Shown: one piece after another, positions 7,027-15,215 of the stretch
Layout of the letters: the number at the start of each line of letters is the position of its first letter
Position numbering within the stretch: position 1 is the stretch's first letter
Origin: Gammaproteobacteria bacterium
GTDB lineage: Bacteria; Pseudomonadota; Gammaproteobacteria; Ga0077536
Direction of reading: 5' to 3'
Assembly: GCA_016191285.1 (NCBI GenBank)
Contig: JACPPA010000011.1
Location: forward strand, 1 to 40,771
DNA: 40,771 nt
Position numbers and translations under genes: made by a program
Notes under the pieces: generated by a model
What the model was told of the DNA's origin: nothing
What the model saw: only the letters and a program-made list of their open reading frames with translations
The model's database searches: none

Positions 7027-8679
7027 ATGGCCAACACCGCAACCGCTACCCGTCACGTTACCGAGCAATTCGATGCCGTCGTGATCGGGGCTGGCTTCGG
7101 TGGCATGTATGCGCTGCATACGCTACGCGAACAAGGCCTCAACGTGCGCGCCTACGACGAAGCCTCGGGGGTAGGCGGCACTTGGTATTGGAACCGTTAC
7201 CCGGGCGCGCGCGTCGACTATCCCGGCGGGCCGTTCTACTGCTACACCTTCTCCGAAGATCTCATCAAGGAATTCGACTGGCCGGAGAAACAGCCCGACC
7301 AGCCGACGGTGCTGCGCTATCTCAACTTCGTGGCCGATCGCTTGGATCTCCGCGGCGACATCGAACTCGAAACTCGCATCACTGGCGCCGTATTCGACGA
7401 AGCTGCGCAGCGCTGGGAGATCGAGACCAGCAAAGGCACCCACGTGCGCGCCCAGTTCCTGGTCTGCGCAGTCGGCGCGCTATCCGCCACGCACATTCCC
7501 CCAATTCCGGGTGTCGATTCCTTTAAGGGCGAGCGCTACCACACCGGCCGCTGGCCGAATGACAAAAAGGTGGTGTTCAAGGGCAAGCGCGTCGGCATCA
7601 TTGGGACGGGCTCGTCGGGCATCCAGTCGACGCCGGTGGTGGCGCGCGATGCCGCGCATCTCACCGTTTTTCAGCGTACACCGCAGTACACGGTGCCTGC
7701 CGGCAATTGCCCGACCGATCAGGCGCTGGTTGCCGAGGCGCGCGCCGACTGGTCGAAGTTCCGCCACATCATGTTGACGACACCGATCGGCGCACCGGAC
7801 GTGCCCACCACCGTCCGCGCCTGCGAACACACACCCGAGCAGCGGCGCGACACCTACGAAGCCGCGTGGCGGAAAGGCGGGCTCGGCCCGATCCTGGTCA
7901 CGACTTATTGCGACATCCTCACCGACAAGCAATCGAACGACTGGTTGGCGGAATTCGTGCGCGACAAGATTCGCTCAGCGGTGCAGAACCCTGAGATCGC
8001 GCGGAAACTCCTGCCGAGCTATCTCATCGCGACCAAGCGCCAGGTCATGGACGAGGGCTACTACGAGACGTTTAACCGCGACAACGTAAACCTGGTCGAT
8101 TTGCGCGAGGATCCGATCATCGAGATCACCGCCGACGGCGTGCGCACCCAGAGTGGCCATCACTGGCTCGACATGCTGATCTTCGCCACGGGCTTCGACG
8201 CCATCACCGGCGCACTGCAGAAGATCAACCCGCGCGGCCGCAGCGGCGTACCGCTCACCGAGCGCTGGGCGGCACGCTTCAATTCCTATCTGGGTGTGAC
8301 GATTCCCAACATGCCTAACCTCTTCATGATCCATGGCCCAGAATCGCCGTGTGTGCTGTTCAATATGCCGCTCGGCGCTGAACTGCAGGGCGATTGGATC
8401 CGCGAGTGCATCCTGCACTTGCGCAAGCATGGCATCGGCAGCATCGAGCCGGCGCCGGGCGTGGACCTCGCGTGGGCTAAGGAAGTGGAGGAGGTCGCCA
8501 ACCTGTCGCTCTTCCCGCGGACGGAGTCCTGGTACACGGGTAGCAACATCGCCGGCAAGCATCGCCAGTTCGCGGTGCACCTGGGCGGGCCCGCCTACTT
8601 CGCGCGCCTGCGCGAAGTCGCTGAACGCGGTTACGAGGGTTTCATCACCGAACCCGAGCGGAGCGTGGCGGCGGCCTGA
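7027..8679 (+). CDS. Baeyer-Villiger flavin monooxygenase
   Basis: A 550-aa FAD- and NADPH-dependent enzyme that inserts oxygen next to a carbonyl, turning ketones into esters or cyclic ketones into lactones. Visible: FAD-binding GAGFGG (21-26), the type I BVMO fingerprint FKGERYHTGRWP (F166, H172, W176), NADPH-binding GTGSSG (193-198), and the ATGFD motif late in the protein. Length and layout fit cyclohexanone-monooxygenase-like enzymes. The start at 7027 is chosen for its GGAGAG ribosome binding site and because upstream codons (from 6949) are not conserved. A nitroreductase-like gene follows 68 bp downstream on the same strand, so they are probably co-transcribed. The substrate is unknown. 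Confidence 0.93.
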   Translation: MANTATATRHVTEQFDAVVIGAGFGGMYALHTLREQGLNVRAYDEASGVGGTWYWNRYPGARVDYPGGPFYCYTFSEDLIKEFDWPEKQPDQPTVLRYLNFVADRLDLRGDIELETRITGAVFDEAAQRWEIETSKGTHVRAQFLVCAVGALSATHIPPIPGVDSFKGERYHTGRWPNDKKVVFKGKRVGIIGTGSSGIQSTPVVARDAAHLTVFQRTPQYTVPAGNCPTDQALVAEARADWSKFRHIMLTTPIGAPDVPTTVRACEHTPEQRRDTYEAAWRKGGLGPILVTTYCDILTDKQSNDWLAEFVRDKIRSAVQNPEIARKLLPSYLIATKRQVMDEGYYETFNRDNVNLVDLREDPIIEITADGVRTQSGHHWLDMLIFATGFDAITGALQKINPRGRSGVPLTERWAARFNSYLGVTIPNMPNLFMIHGPESPCVLFNMPLGAELQGDWIRECILHLRKHGIGSIEPAPGVDLAWAKEVEEVANLSLFPRTESWYTGSNIAGKHRQFAVHLGGPAYFARLREVAERGYEGFITEPERSVAAA

Positions 8680-8747
8680 GCCGCGTTACGCGGCGTAGGC
8701 CCGGCATATTCCCCGATCATCGCACCCGAACAACAGAGGAATCGCAC

Positions 8748-9158
8748 ATGGATCTCGAAGAGATGAATCGCAAAGTCATCGAAGAATTTCGTGCCAATGC
8801 CGGTAAGGTCGGTGGACAATTCGACGGTGCCCCGATGCTGTTGCTGACCACTGTCGGCGCGAAGACTGGCGCTACGCGCGTCAATCCGCTGGTCTATCTA
8901 ATGGATGGCGCGCGCTATGTGATCATCGCGTCCTTCGCCGGCGCACCACACAATCCACCGTGGTTCCACAACCTGGTGAAGAATCCGAAAGTCCGAGTTG
9001 AGGTCGGCAGTGAGCAGTTCGGGGTGCGCGCGGAAGTGTTGACGGAACCGGCGCGCACTGAGTTCTATCAGAAGATGGCTGGGCGCATGCCGGTGTTCAA
9101 TGACTACGCCAAGAAAACCACGCGCACCATTCCGGTAATCGCCTTACATCGTCTGTAA
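8748..9158 (+). CDS. Deazaflavin-dependent (DDN-type) nitroreductase family protein
   Basis: A 136-aa split beta-barrel flavoprotein. The blocks LLLTTVGAKTGATRVNPLVY, APHNPPWFHNLVKNPKV and the end IPVIALHRL match the DDN/F420H2-dependent reductase family; the PPWFHNL--NP motif lies at the cofactor pocket. In actinobacteria such proteins use F420, but in proteobacteria the cofactor is uncertain. A GAGG ribosome binding site precedes the ATG. It is probably in an operon with the monooxygenase 68 bp upstream and might reduce an enone or quinone substrate before or after oxygen insertion (inference). Confidence 0.88.
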   Translation: MDLEEMNRKVIEEFRANAGKVGGQFDGAPMLLLTTVGAKTGATRVNPLVYLMDGARYVIIASFAGAPHNPPWFHNLVKNPKVRVEVGSEQFGVRAEVLTEPARTEFYQKMAGRMPVFNDYAKKTTRTIPVIALHRL

Positions 9159-9401
9159 GCGATCGGTTCCGGTGCGCCGCCGTCTGCAGCAATGGTTGGG
9201 TAGGGGATACAAAAGAGGGACTCGAACTCGCGGCGTCGCTTCACGAACCAACGTGAGCGCTATTTGCATTGTGTTGTAAACGCCGGTTACGAGCGGTGGC
9301 CACCACGGCCTTCAAGGCGAGTTTGAATTCGCTGTCCGGGGATTGCCAATGAGCGCAGTAGGTGGTCCCGCCTATTCCCGTGCTCGCGGTTTTCGAACCA
9401 C

Positions 9402-11114
9402 TTATCGGCGGCGTTTCGGAATGATGGGCAATAATAAGTAGGCGCGATGTTTCGGGCCGGAATACAGAGTGGTGGTTCCACCAAATACCGCCGGTGGGCG
9501 ATCGCGCGGATCGTCGTGCAGGAAGGGTCCCGAACCACGCGACGGGACATAGGCTTCGACGGCAGGTCCAGGTCGGTCGAAGTCCTGGCCCGCGATATTC
9601 AGCGCGAGCTGGAATCCTCGTGGCAACACGATGCACTGCGGCCAGATCTCAATCTGAACTTCGTAGATCACCCCAGGGGTTAATGGCTGCTTGTCGTCAT
9701 GCGTGTGATACGGTCGCCAAGGCAAAGAGCGCGCCGGATCCAATTTGCGATGCGAGGCGCGCAGCCACCCCTGAGCGAGCGGGGTCTTTGGATCGACCGT
9801 GCCCTGGAAGCACACCTCGCGGTTGTCGGGCGCGAATGCCTGCACGGTGAGAAACAGATCGGCATCGACCGTCGAGGATGACAGGTACAGCGTCGCGGCC
9901 ATCGGCCCAGTCAATTCGGTCTCCACAGTCAGCGCTGGCGAATTCCAGGTTACCCCGCGGCTCAGCGCTTTAAAGGACGCCGAACGCGCCGTCTTTGGAG
10001 GCGCCCAAGTCAGCCCGCCAGAACCGCCGGCATCAAGATAGAGTTTGGTCCAACGCGTACGAGCGAGCGGCCATTCGGCTTCCTTGCGCAATTCGACCTC
10101 AGTGGTAAAAGGCCGACGTACATTCAGCCACACCCTCGGTTCGCGATTCCAGCCGTTGCGCTCGCCTTTTAGAAAATAGTCAAAGAAGCGCTTTTGCAGC
10201 GCTATGCCGTACTCAAGATAGAACCACTCCTCGTGACGACCGGGGTGGCCTTCGAGCCATTTCTGTTTCGATGCTGCCTGGGTGAAAGCTTCGAAGTTGC
10301 CGCGCGGATGCAGACCAAAACCGGCCCAACTTGCGGCACTTAGGAACGGCACTTTTACTTTCGACCAATCCGGCGAGCGCGCGCGATACCACGCATCGTC
10401 CATCTCGCGGACACGAAAATTCTCGAGGGTATCCGCGCGGTTTTGTTTCAGTTGCTCCGCAGTTAGCTTGGCCGGTCCAGTGGCGCGAGTTTTCTGCCAG
10501 TGATCTCGTGGGCCGTTGGGGTTACCGTGCTGCACGGCGCTGACCTGCCGTGGATACCAAATTTCCATAAACTTGTTGGAGAGGATCCCACCATGACGCG
10601 CCCAGTCCCGATAGTGATCCGCCGCACCCTCCCACGGAATCATCGCCCTCAAATGGCGCGGCTGCAGCGCGGCCACCTGCCACTGGTTGATCGCGTAGTA
10701 CGACACGCCGTTCAAACCGACTTTGCCATTCGACCAGCGTTGCGTGCCGGCCCATTCGATGACGGCGGCGTAATCTTGAGTCTCGCGCGGCGAGAAGATA
10801 TCGAGGTAACCAGGCGAGCGGCCGGCGCCACGTGAATCAAACCGGACGCAAGCGTAGCCCCAAGGCACCCAGATTTCCGGGTCGACGGTTTCCCAGGTTA
10901 GCCAACGATGCTTCGAACCCGACAGAATATTGGGATGCATCGCGACCAGCGAATCCCATAGCGGCTTGAAATGTTCCTGGTACTTGACGCCTTTGCCATA
11001 TGGCCCACCTGCCATTATCACTGGCACTTTGCGCGTCGTGTCCGGCCGAAACACGTCGGCGCGCAGAACGACTCCATCGTCTATCGTAATCGGCAAATCA
11101 CGTTCGATAATCAT
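9402..11114 (-). CDS. CocE/NonD family (X-Pro dipeptidyl peptidase S15-like) hydrolase
   Basis: A 570-aa hydrolase. An alpha/beta-hydrolase core covers about 1-340, with nucleophile S138 in GLNGVSYYA, the oxyanion region MAGGPYGKG, and VRFDSRGAGRSPG as the strand-turn before a lid. The C-terminal jelly-roll domain (about 345-560, TKLYLDAGGSGGLTWAPP, ALNIAGQDFDRPG) is typical of CocE-like esterases. The catalytic His is probably the one in LEGHPGRHEEW. Start at 11114 follows GAGGAGAG. It converges on the monooxygenase operon and could hydrolyse the ester made there (inference). Some homologues are acylases rather than esterases. Confidence 0.9.
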   Translation of the reverse strand: MIIERDLPITIDDGVVLRADVFRPDTTRKVPVIMAGGPYGKGVKYQEHFKPLWDSLVAMHPNILSGSKHRWLTWETVDPEIWVPWGYACVRFDSRGAGRSPGYLDIFSPRETQDYAAVIEWAGTQRWSNGKVGLNGVSYYAINQWQVAALQPRHLRAMIPWEGAADHYRDWARHGGILSNKFMEIWYPRQVSAVQHGNPNGPRDHWQKTRATGPAKLTAEQLKQNRADTLENFRVREMDDAWYRARSPDWSKVKVPFLSAASWAGFGLHPRGNFEAFTQAASKQKWLEGHPGRHEEWFYLEYGIALQKRFFDYFLKGERNGWNREPRVWLNVRRPFTTEVELRKEAEWPLARTRWTKLYLDAGGSGGLTWAPPKTARSASFKALSRGVTWNSPALTVETELTGPMAATLYLSSSTVDADLFLTVQAFAPDNREVCFQGTVDPKTPLAQGWLRASHRKLDPARSLPWRPYHTHDDKQPLTPGVIYEVQIEIWPQCIVLPRGFQLALNIAGQDFDRPGPAVEAYVPSRGSGPFLHDDPRDRPPAVFGGTTTLYSGPKHRAYLLLPIIPKRRR

Positions 11115-11411
11115 TCTCGCGTTCTCTCCTCAGTGGACGTACGCCGCGCCTACTATTTTTCAAACTGAACGGAAGCGGCCGCATTCGACGCTTTGTGGGT
11201 TCGCAATTGCGCGGGCTAGCCGGCACTGGCCCAGGCTGTGTGAAAACGTGGATTCGAATGTCGCACGCGGTCGCTCAGCGATACTGAGTTTCGCGCAGCA
11301 ACTGGCGTCGAACAAGGCCAATGACCACTATCGGCCGAGAGTGTGTGAAAACGCAAAAATTCGGCGCCGCTCCGAAAAAATTCCTCACGCGATATTTATT
11401 AGTGGCTCAAT
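11115..11411. other. Spacer between the CocE hydrolase and the IS5-type element
   Basis: No gene seen. The words TGTGTGAAAACG occur twice (near 11238 and 11341), possibly old IS-associated remnants. The promoter of the CocE-like gene should lie within the first hundred bases. Confidence 0.35.
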
Positions 11412-11415
11412 CTAA

Positions 11416-12606
11416 GGAAGCTCTGCAAAAGTCTGTTTATCGGGAGGGAACTTTAAATCGGAGCAGACGATCGGATCGATTACCTGCAATGACGAGTTCG
11501 GAGACGAAGATGAAGCAACTGACCTTGGGCACGGGCTTCGAGAAGTACGGGAAGACGACGCGCCGAGAACAGTTTCTGTTGGAGATGGATAAGGTCGTGC
11601 CGTGGCGCAAGCTGTGTGCGCTGATTGAGCCGGTGTATTCGAACGGGTCGGAGGGACGCCCGCCGAAAGAGTTGGAGTTGGAGTTGATGCTGCGGGTGTA
11701 TTTTCTACAGCGGTGGTTCAATCTGTCCGATCCCGGGGTTGAGGAAGCGTTGTATGACTCACCAGCGATGCAGCGGTTTGTCGGCATTGATCTCGGGCAC
11801 TCGCCGGTGCCGGACGAATCGACGGTGCTACGCTTCCGTCATCTGCTGGAAACACATGAGTTAGGCGCGCGTGTGTTCGAGCGGGTGCAGGACTATTTGG
11901 AAGCCCATGGCATCAAAGTCGGTACCGGGACGATCGTTGACGCGACAATTATCAATGCGCCACCCTCGACCAAGAACCAAGACCGTAGTCGCGAGCCCGA
12001 GATGCATCGGACGAAGAAGGGTAACCAATGGGATTTCGGGATGAAGGCGCACCTTGGCGTCGACAGTCGGAGCAAGATTATTCATACGGTGGTGGCGGGC
12101 GGCGAACGTGCACGATTCAGTCTGCTTACCCGACTTGCTGCATGGCGCGGAGACGCGAGTCTGGGGTGACTCGGCCTATCAGGGTCAGGGCGATGTCCTA
12201 CACGAACACGCGCCTGCGGCCCAAGATTTCACGAATCGACGCTACCGTCGTAAAGGCGTGGTCAACGAAGTTGAACGGGCAAAGAACCAAACCAAGTCGA
12301 GCGTACGTGCTAAAGTTGAGCATCCGTTTCTGCTCATCAAGCGCCTCTTCGGCTTCGCCAAGACGCGCTATCGAGGGCTCGCGAAAAATGCGCATCGATT
12401 ATTGGTGACGTGCGCGTTGTCCAATCTCTATCTAGTGCGGCGCCGGCTACTACGATTGGTCGAGGCATAGTCCTGTCTGAAATCTGGAACATCAGGCAGC
12501 GGCGGCGCAAACCTCGCACAGAATCGCTGCATTTCGGCATCCTCATGCCGTGATTCCACTGAATCAGCCAACATCACGCTCGCATCGTTAGCTTTTCAGA
12601 CCTTCC
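11416..12606 (+). mobile_element. IS5-family insertion sequence, complete with ends and CTAA target duplication
   Basis: Left end GGAAGCTCTGCAAAAG starts at 11416; the complement of the right end, GGAAGGTCTGAAAAGC, ends at 12606. The ends align with one substitution and one gap. CTAA flanks both sides (11412-11415 and 12607-12610), the target duplication typical of the IS5 group. Total length is 1191 bp, as expected for that group. The single transposase gene inside is frameshifted. The right end lies 12 bp upstream of the -35 box of the next operon. Confidence 0.88.
11510..12470 (+). pseudogene. IS5-family transposase, frameshifted
   Basis: Starts MKQLTLGTGFEKYGKTTRRE at 11510 after GGAGA. 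The N-terminal DUF772 region (LELELMLRVYFLQRWFNLSD) and first DDE aspartate (GTIVDATII) are in frame 1. Near 12095 the frame changes by one: after SKIIHTVVA the protein continues only in the other frame with AANVHDSVCLPDLLHG, the second aspartate in VWGDSAYQG, and the glutamate in KVEHPFLLIKRLFG. It ends at 12470. The length change fits loss of two bases or gain of one. A programmed shift is possible, but no slippery heptamer is evident, so I treat it as inactive. Confidence 0.85.
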
Positions 12607-12618
12607 CTAATTTGTTAC

Positions 12619-12648
12619 TTGACATGCAGGTTATTACCTGCCTATTCT
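12619..12648 (+). promoter_or_regulatory. Promoter of the small ORF-ArsR-SRPBCC-DUF899 operon
   Basis: Perfect -35 TTGACA (12619-12624), 18-nt spacer, -10 TATTCT (12643-12648). The spacer is almost entirely filled by a palindrome (operator 1), the classic arrangement for a repressor that blocks RNA polymerase. The predicted transcript starts near 12655, about 70 nt before the first start codon. Confidence 0.75.
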
Positions 12649-12672
12649 TCAATCATGCAGGTATAAACCTGC
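12626..12672. promoter_or_regulatory. Two tandem palindromic operators
   Basis: GCAGGTTATTACCTGC (12626-12641) and GCAGGTATAAACCTGC (12657-12672) share the 6-bp arms GCAGGT/ACCTGC around a 4-bp AT-rich centre, and both are preceded by AT. Centres are 31 bp apart, about three helical turns, so two dimers would sit on the same face. The most likely ligand is the ArsR-family protein encoded 216 bp downstream (autoregulation, inference). Confidence 0.75.
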
Positions 12673-12726
12673 ATTTAAATAACCCTGATAACTGTGAGTT
12701 TCTACAACCAACTGAGGTAAGCAACC

Positions 12727-12843
12727 ATGAAAAATCGAATTGACGAAACAATCGCGTCAATCATTTGCGGCTTGGCAGAGCTCGCCATGTGGGGGTCGTT
12801 CGTCGGCTACCTCGCGACCAAGCATTTGCCGCCGATCGTTTGA
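12727..12843 (+). CDS. Putative 38-aa membrane microprotein, first gene of the ArsR operon
   Basis: ATG at 12727 follows GAGGT with 8-nt spacing, well placed behind the operon promoter. The 38 residues read MKNRIDETIASIICGLAEL then AMWGSFVGYLATKHLPPIV. Residues about 9-31 form one hydrophobic stretch with small residues, compatible with a single membrane-spanning helix; charged residues flank it. No family is recognised. It ends 44 nt before the chosen ArsR start, or 2 nt before an in-frame TTG at 12846. It may be a co-regulated small membrane protein or a leader peptide for translational coupling. Confidence 0.55.
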   Translation: MKNRIDETIASIICGLAELAMWGSFVGYLATKHLPPIV

Positions 12844-12887
12844 AGTTGAGCACAGCACGGAGCAAGCGCGTTCCTTCGCCGGCTGCG

Positions 12888-13211
12888 ATGAAGGAGATCG
12901 ATAAGGTGTTTAAGGCACTGGCTGATCCGAGTCGTCGCGAGTTGATTGACCGACTGCACGCCAAGAACGGGCAGACGCTCAGTGAGCTCTGCGCGGGATT
13001 GGACATGGCGCGGCAGTCGGTCACGCAACACTTAGGGTTGCTTGAAGAAGCGAACCTCATCTCCGTTCAGTGGCAGGGGCGGGACAAGCTGCATTACTTC
13101 AACCCCGTGCCCATCCACGAGATTTACGAACGCTGGATTCGCAAATTCGAGCGACAGCGCCTCGACGCTTTGCATGACTTCAAAACCAAACTCGAAGGGA
13201 AATTACGATGA
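12888..13211 (+). CDS. ArsR-family winged-helix transcriptional regulator
   Basis: A 107-aa regulator. MKEIDKVFKALADPSRRELI is the hallmark N-terminus; the HTH (TLSELCAGLDMARQSVTQHL) and wing (LISVQWQGRDKLHYFNP) follow. There are no metal-binding cysteine boxes, so this belongs to the subgroup paired with SRPBCC proteins rather than metal sensors. The start at 12888 fits homologues but lacks a strong ribosome binding site; an in-frame TTG at 12846 is an alternative. Its stop overlaps the next gene by 4 bp (ATGA), so the two are translationally coupled. It probably represses its own operon through the tandem palindromes. Confidence 0.9.
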   Translation: MKEIDKVFKALADPSRRELIDRLHAKNGQTLSELCAGLDMARQSVTQHLGLLEEANLISVQWQGRDKLHYFNPVPIHEIYERWIRKFERQRLDALHDFKTKLEGKLR

Positions 13212-13645
13212 GTAATGGCAAATTCGTGTACGTCACCTACATCGCGACGACGACGCACAAGGTGTGGGATGCGCTGATTAAAGGCGAGTTAACGCGACAG
13301 TATTGGAATCACGAGAACGTGACGGACTGGACACCAGGGGCGAAGTGGGCGTTAGTTGCGGACGATGACAAGCGCACTGTGAGACACGTCGGCAAGGTGC
13401 TGGAATGTGTGCCGCACAAGCGTCTCGCGATGACTTGGGGGGATCCCGCCGACGCGGCTGACGAATCTACGCATTCGCGCGTCGCCATTGATATCGAGAC
13501 GGTGGGCAAAATGGTTCGTTTAACCGTCACACACGAAAATCTCTCAGTAGACATGCAGCGTCGAATTACCAAGGGCTGGCCGCGTGTGCTCGCGAGCTTG
13601 AAATCGTTCTTGGAAACGGGAATCCCATTAGATACCTGGGCATAA
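13208..13645 (+). CDS. SRPBCC/AHSA1 (START-like) domain protein
   Basis: A 145-aa protein with one START-like ligand-binding fold. FVYVTYIATTTHKVWDALIK, then TRQYWNHENVTDWTPGAKWA and the terminal helix WPRVLASLKSFLETG are typical for AHSA1-type SRPBCC proteins encoded next to ArsR regulators. It may bind a hydrophobic ligand; its exact role is unknown. ATG overlaps the arsR stop by 4 bp. DUF899 follows after 39 bp, preceded by its own GGAGAG. The ArsR-SRPBCC-DUF899 order is a recurrent arrangement in bacteria as I recall it. Confidence 0.88.
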   Translation: MSNGKFVYVTYIATTTHKVWDALIKGELTRQYWNHENVTDWTPGAKWALVADDDKRTVRHVGKVLECVPHKRLAMTWGDPADAADESTHSRVAIDIETVGKMVRLTVTHENLSVDMQRRITKGWPRVLASLKSFLETGIPLDTWA

Positions 13646-13684
13646 ATTCGCTCGCTTGCGAGCATTAACCACTAGGAGAGAATC

Positions 13685-14458
13685 ATGGACAGCAACAAAG
13701 CGAACGACACGCATCAGCACAAAGAATCACACGGAGTGAAGGCGCCACCGATCGTGTCGCCGGAGCTCTGGGAAGCTGCGCTCGAGCAGATGCTCGTGAA
13801 AGAAAAAGCGTTTGTGCGCGCACGCGACGCGCTGGCCGCCGAACGCCGGCGGATGCCGTGGATGGCCGTCGAGAAGCCATACGAATTCGAGGGTCCGCAC
13901 GGAAAGGTGAGTCTGCGCGATCTATTCGAAGGGCGCCGGCAGTTGATCATTTATCGCGCGTTCTTCGAGCCTGGCGTGTTCGGCTGGCCCGAGCATGCGT
14001 GCCGCGGCTGCTCTTTAGGCGCCGATCAAGTCACCCACCTGGCCCACCTCAACGCGCGTGATACCACGCTCGCGTACGCCTCGCGCGCACCGCAGAGAGA
14101 TATCGAGCGCTTAAAGGCACGCATGGGATGGAAGATGCCGTGGTACACCATCACCGACAGTTTTGACGCGGACTTCGGCGTGGACGAGTGGCACGGCCAC
14201 AATGTATTCATTCACGACGGTGGCAAGGTGTTCCGGACCTATCTCATCAACACCCGCGGCGACGAGGCGATGGGGACGACGTGGAGCTACCTCGATATTA
14301 CGCCCCTAGGCCGTCAGGAAACTTGGGAGGACTCACCAACGGATTACCCCCAGACCCCCCCATACAAATGGTGGAACTGGCACGACAACTACGACACTGA
14401 GGCCACGCCTAACCCGAAGTGGGTCGCGGTGTTGTCCGCCGCCGGAGAAGCCAACTAG
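13685..14458 (+). CDS. DUF899 (thioredoxin-like) family protein
   Basis: A 257-aa cytoplasmic protein of the DUF899 family, which adopts a thioredoxin-like fold. Recognisable are LVKEKAFVRARDALAAERRR, MPWMAVEKPYEFEGPHG, the cysteine pair in HACRGCSLGADQV, WYTITDSFDADFGVDEWHG, and the late FRTYLINTRGDEAMGTTWSY block. Two close cysteines suggest a redox role, but no activity is established. It is the last gene of the ArsR operon; a strong hairpin lies about 160 bp downstream (14621-14654). Confidence 0.9.
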   Translation: MDSNKANDTHQHKESHGVKAPPIVSPELWEAALEQMLVKEKAFVRARDALAAERRRMPWMAVEKPYEFEGPHGKVSLRDLFEGRRQLIIYRAFFEPGVFGWPEHACRGCSLGADQVTHLAHLNARDTTLAYASRAPQRDIERLKARMGWKMPWYTITDSFDADFGVDEWHGHNVFIHDGGKVFRTYLINTRGDEAMGTTWSYLDITPLGRQETWEDSPTDYPQTPPYKWWNWHDNYDTEATPNPKWVAVLSAAGEAN

Positions 14459-14816
14459 CGAAAGTGCGGTACATAGACAAAAGCATTACTGAGGCTGCGT
14501 ATTTGGCGCGTCTCACGGCTGTGCCAAAATTCGCGAGTAGCAATAGAAGATTTGCTAAAAACGAGCAGTGTGCAGAAAAGTTTGATGGCTTCAGGGGATT
14601 TTTTGCTGAGTGTACTACGTCGCCAGCAAGCCGCCTTCGAGCGGTTTGCTGGCGTCTCGAAACCTAACCTTTTCGGGACGATTCAGGCGGCCGCTTTACG
14701 GCAACGAGATCGAGTAGCTGAAATTCCGTACTTGGCCGATCAGAGCCCCCGCGATAGTCACAACAATAAAACCTCCGTGTGTCACAAACGACTCTTTAGG
14801 ATTGACCATCCGCGAT
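14459..14816. other. Gene-free stretch with one strong hairpin
   Basis: Convergent intergenic region between DUF899 (+) and the BrnA-like antitoxin (-). The only clear structure is the hairpin at 14621-14654. A 102-codon open frame across it (14552-14860) shows no family motif and no ribosome binding site. Confidence 0.4.
14621..14654 (+). terminator. 14-bp stem hairpin, possible operon terminator
   Basis: CGCCAGCAAGCCGC (14621-14634) pairs with GCGGTTTGCTGGCG (14641-14654) over 14 bp with one G-U pair and a 6-nt loop (CTTCGA). A short CCTTTT follows about 15 nt later, so it is not a textbook rho-independent terminator. It may end the ArsR operon or serve both converging transcripts. Confidence 0.5.
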
Positions 14817-15068
14817 TTACTTTGGTGTGGCTATGGTCTGTTCGAGAGTTTCTCGAATGAAGCTTGTATAAGGGATCCCGCGCGCCTTTGCCCCGGCCTT
14901 CACTGCCGCCAGCAACGGTTTCGGTACGCGCATGTTGATCTGTTCGTCCTTCTTCTCGAATTCAAACCGCGTTGGTTTAAATTGCGAAAAATCTAGGTTA
15001 GATAAATCTTGGGCAAGAAACGCCTCAGCTTGCTTATCGGTTTTGAGGCGCGGTACTTTCTTTTTCAT
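14817..15068 (-). CDS. BrnA/CopG-type antitoxin, toxin partner truncated
   Basis: An 83-aa antitoxin. The N-terminal half (RLKTDKQAEAFLAQDLSNLD) is the toxin-binding segment with the usual DLS-LD motif; the C-terminal half EQINMRVPKPLLAAVKAGAK then ARGIPYTSFIRETLEQ is a ribbon-helix-helix DNA-binding domain. The gene follows an AAGGAG inside the coding end of a BrnT-like toxin remnant on the same strand, whose reading frame it overlaps by 35 bp. With the toxin cut, it is an orphan antitoxin that could still bind DNA or neutralise a toxin elsewhere. Confidence 0.85.
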   Translation of the reverse strand: MKKKVPRLKTDKQAEAFLAQDLSNLDFSQFKPTRFEFEKKDEQINMRVPKPLLAAVKAGAKARGIPYTSFIRETLEQTIATPK

Positions 15069-15177
15069 AGGCTTTGATCTCCTTAACGTGCATATACCGC
15101 GCGGTTACCGGGCGAATGAGGCGGCGTTTGTATTTCATTCGTAACGTGAAGACCTCGAAAAAGCGGACACACAACAT
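15034..15177 (-). pseudogene. BrnT-like toxin, C-terminal remnant
   Basis: A 47-codon frame from ATG 15177 reads LCVRFFEVFTLRMKYKRRLI then RPVTARYMHVKEIKAYEK, matching the last two strands and helix of BrnT-type RNase toxins (-VF-LR--, -RLI-AR-M--KE---YE). The first half of the roughly 90-aa toxin is missing; a REP unit and unrelated sequence lie there instead. Its end overlaps the antitoxin start, the normal brnTA arrangement. Confidence 0.65.
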
Positions 15178-15215
15178 AGGATATTTAACGGCGAAGTCGT
15201 AATCATGACCGATCC

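Noticed and set aside
9216-9240. tRNA T-arm-like sequence (GGGACTCGAACTCGCGG) between the reductase and the CocE hydrolase
   Set aside because: The T-stem does not pair and no D-arm, anticodon arm or acceptor partner is present. It could be an old integration scar but cannot be supported.
12085-12105. Programmed ribosomal frameshift in the IS5-family transposase
   Set aside because: The shift lies in the middle of the catalytic domain, without a slippery A-run or downstream stem; single-frame transposases are the rule in this IS group.
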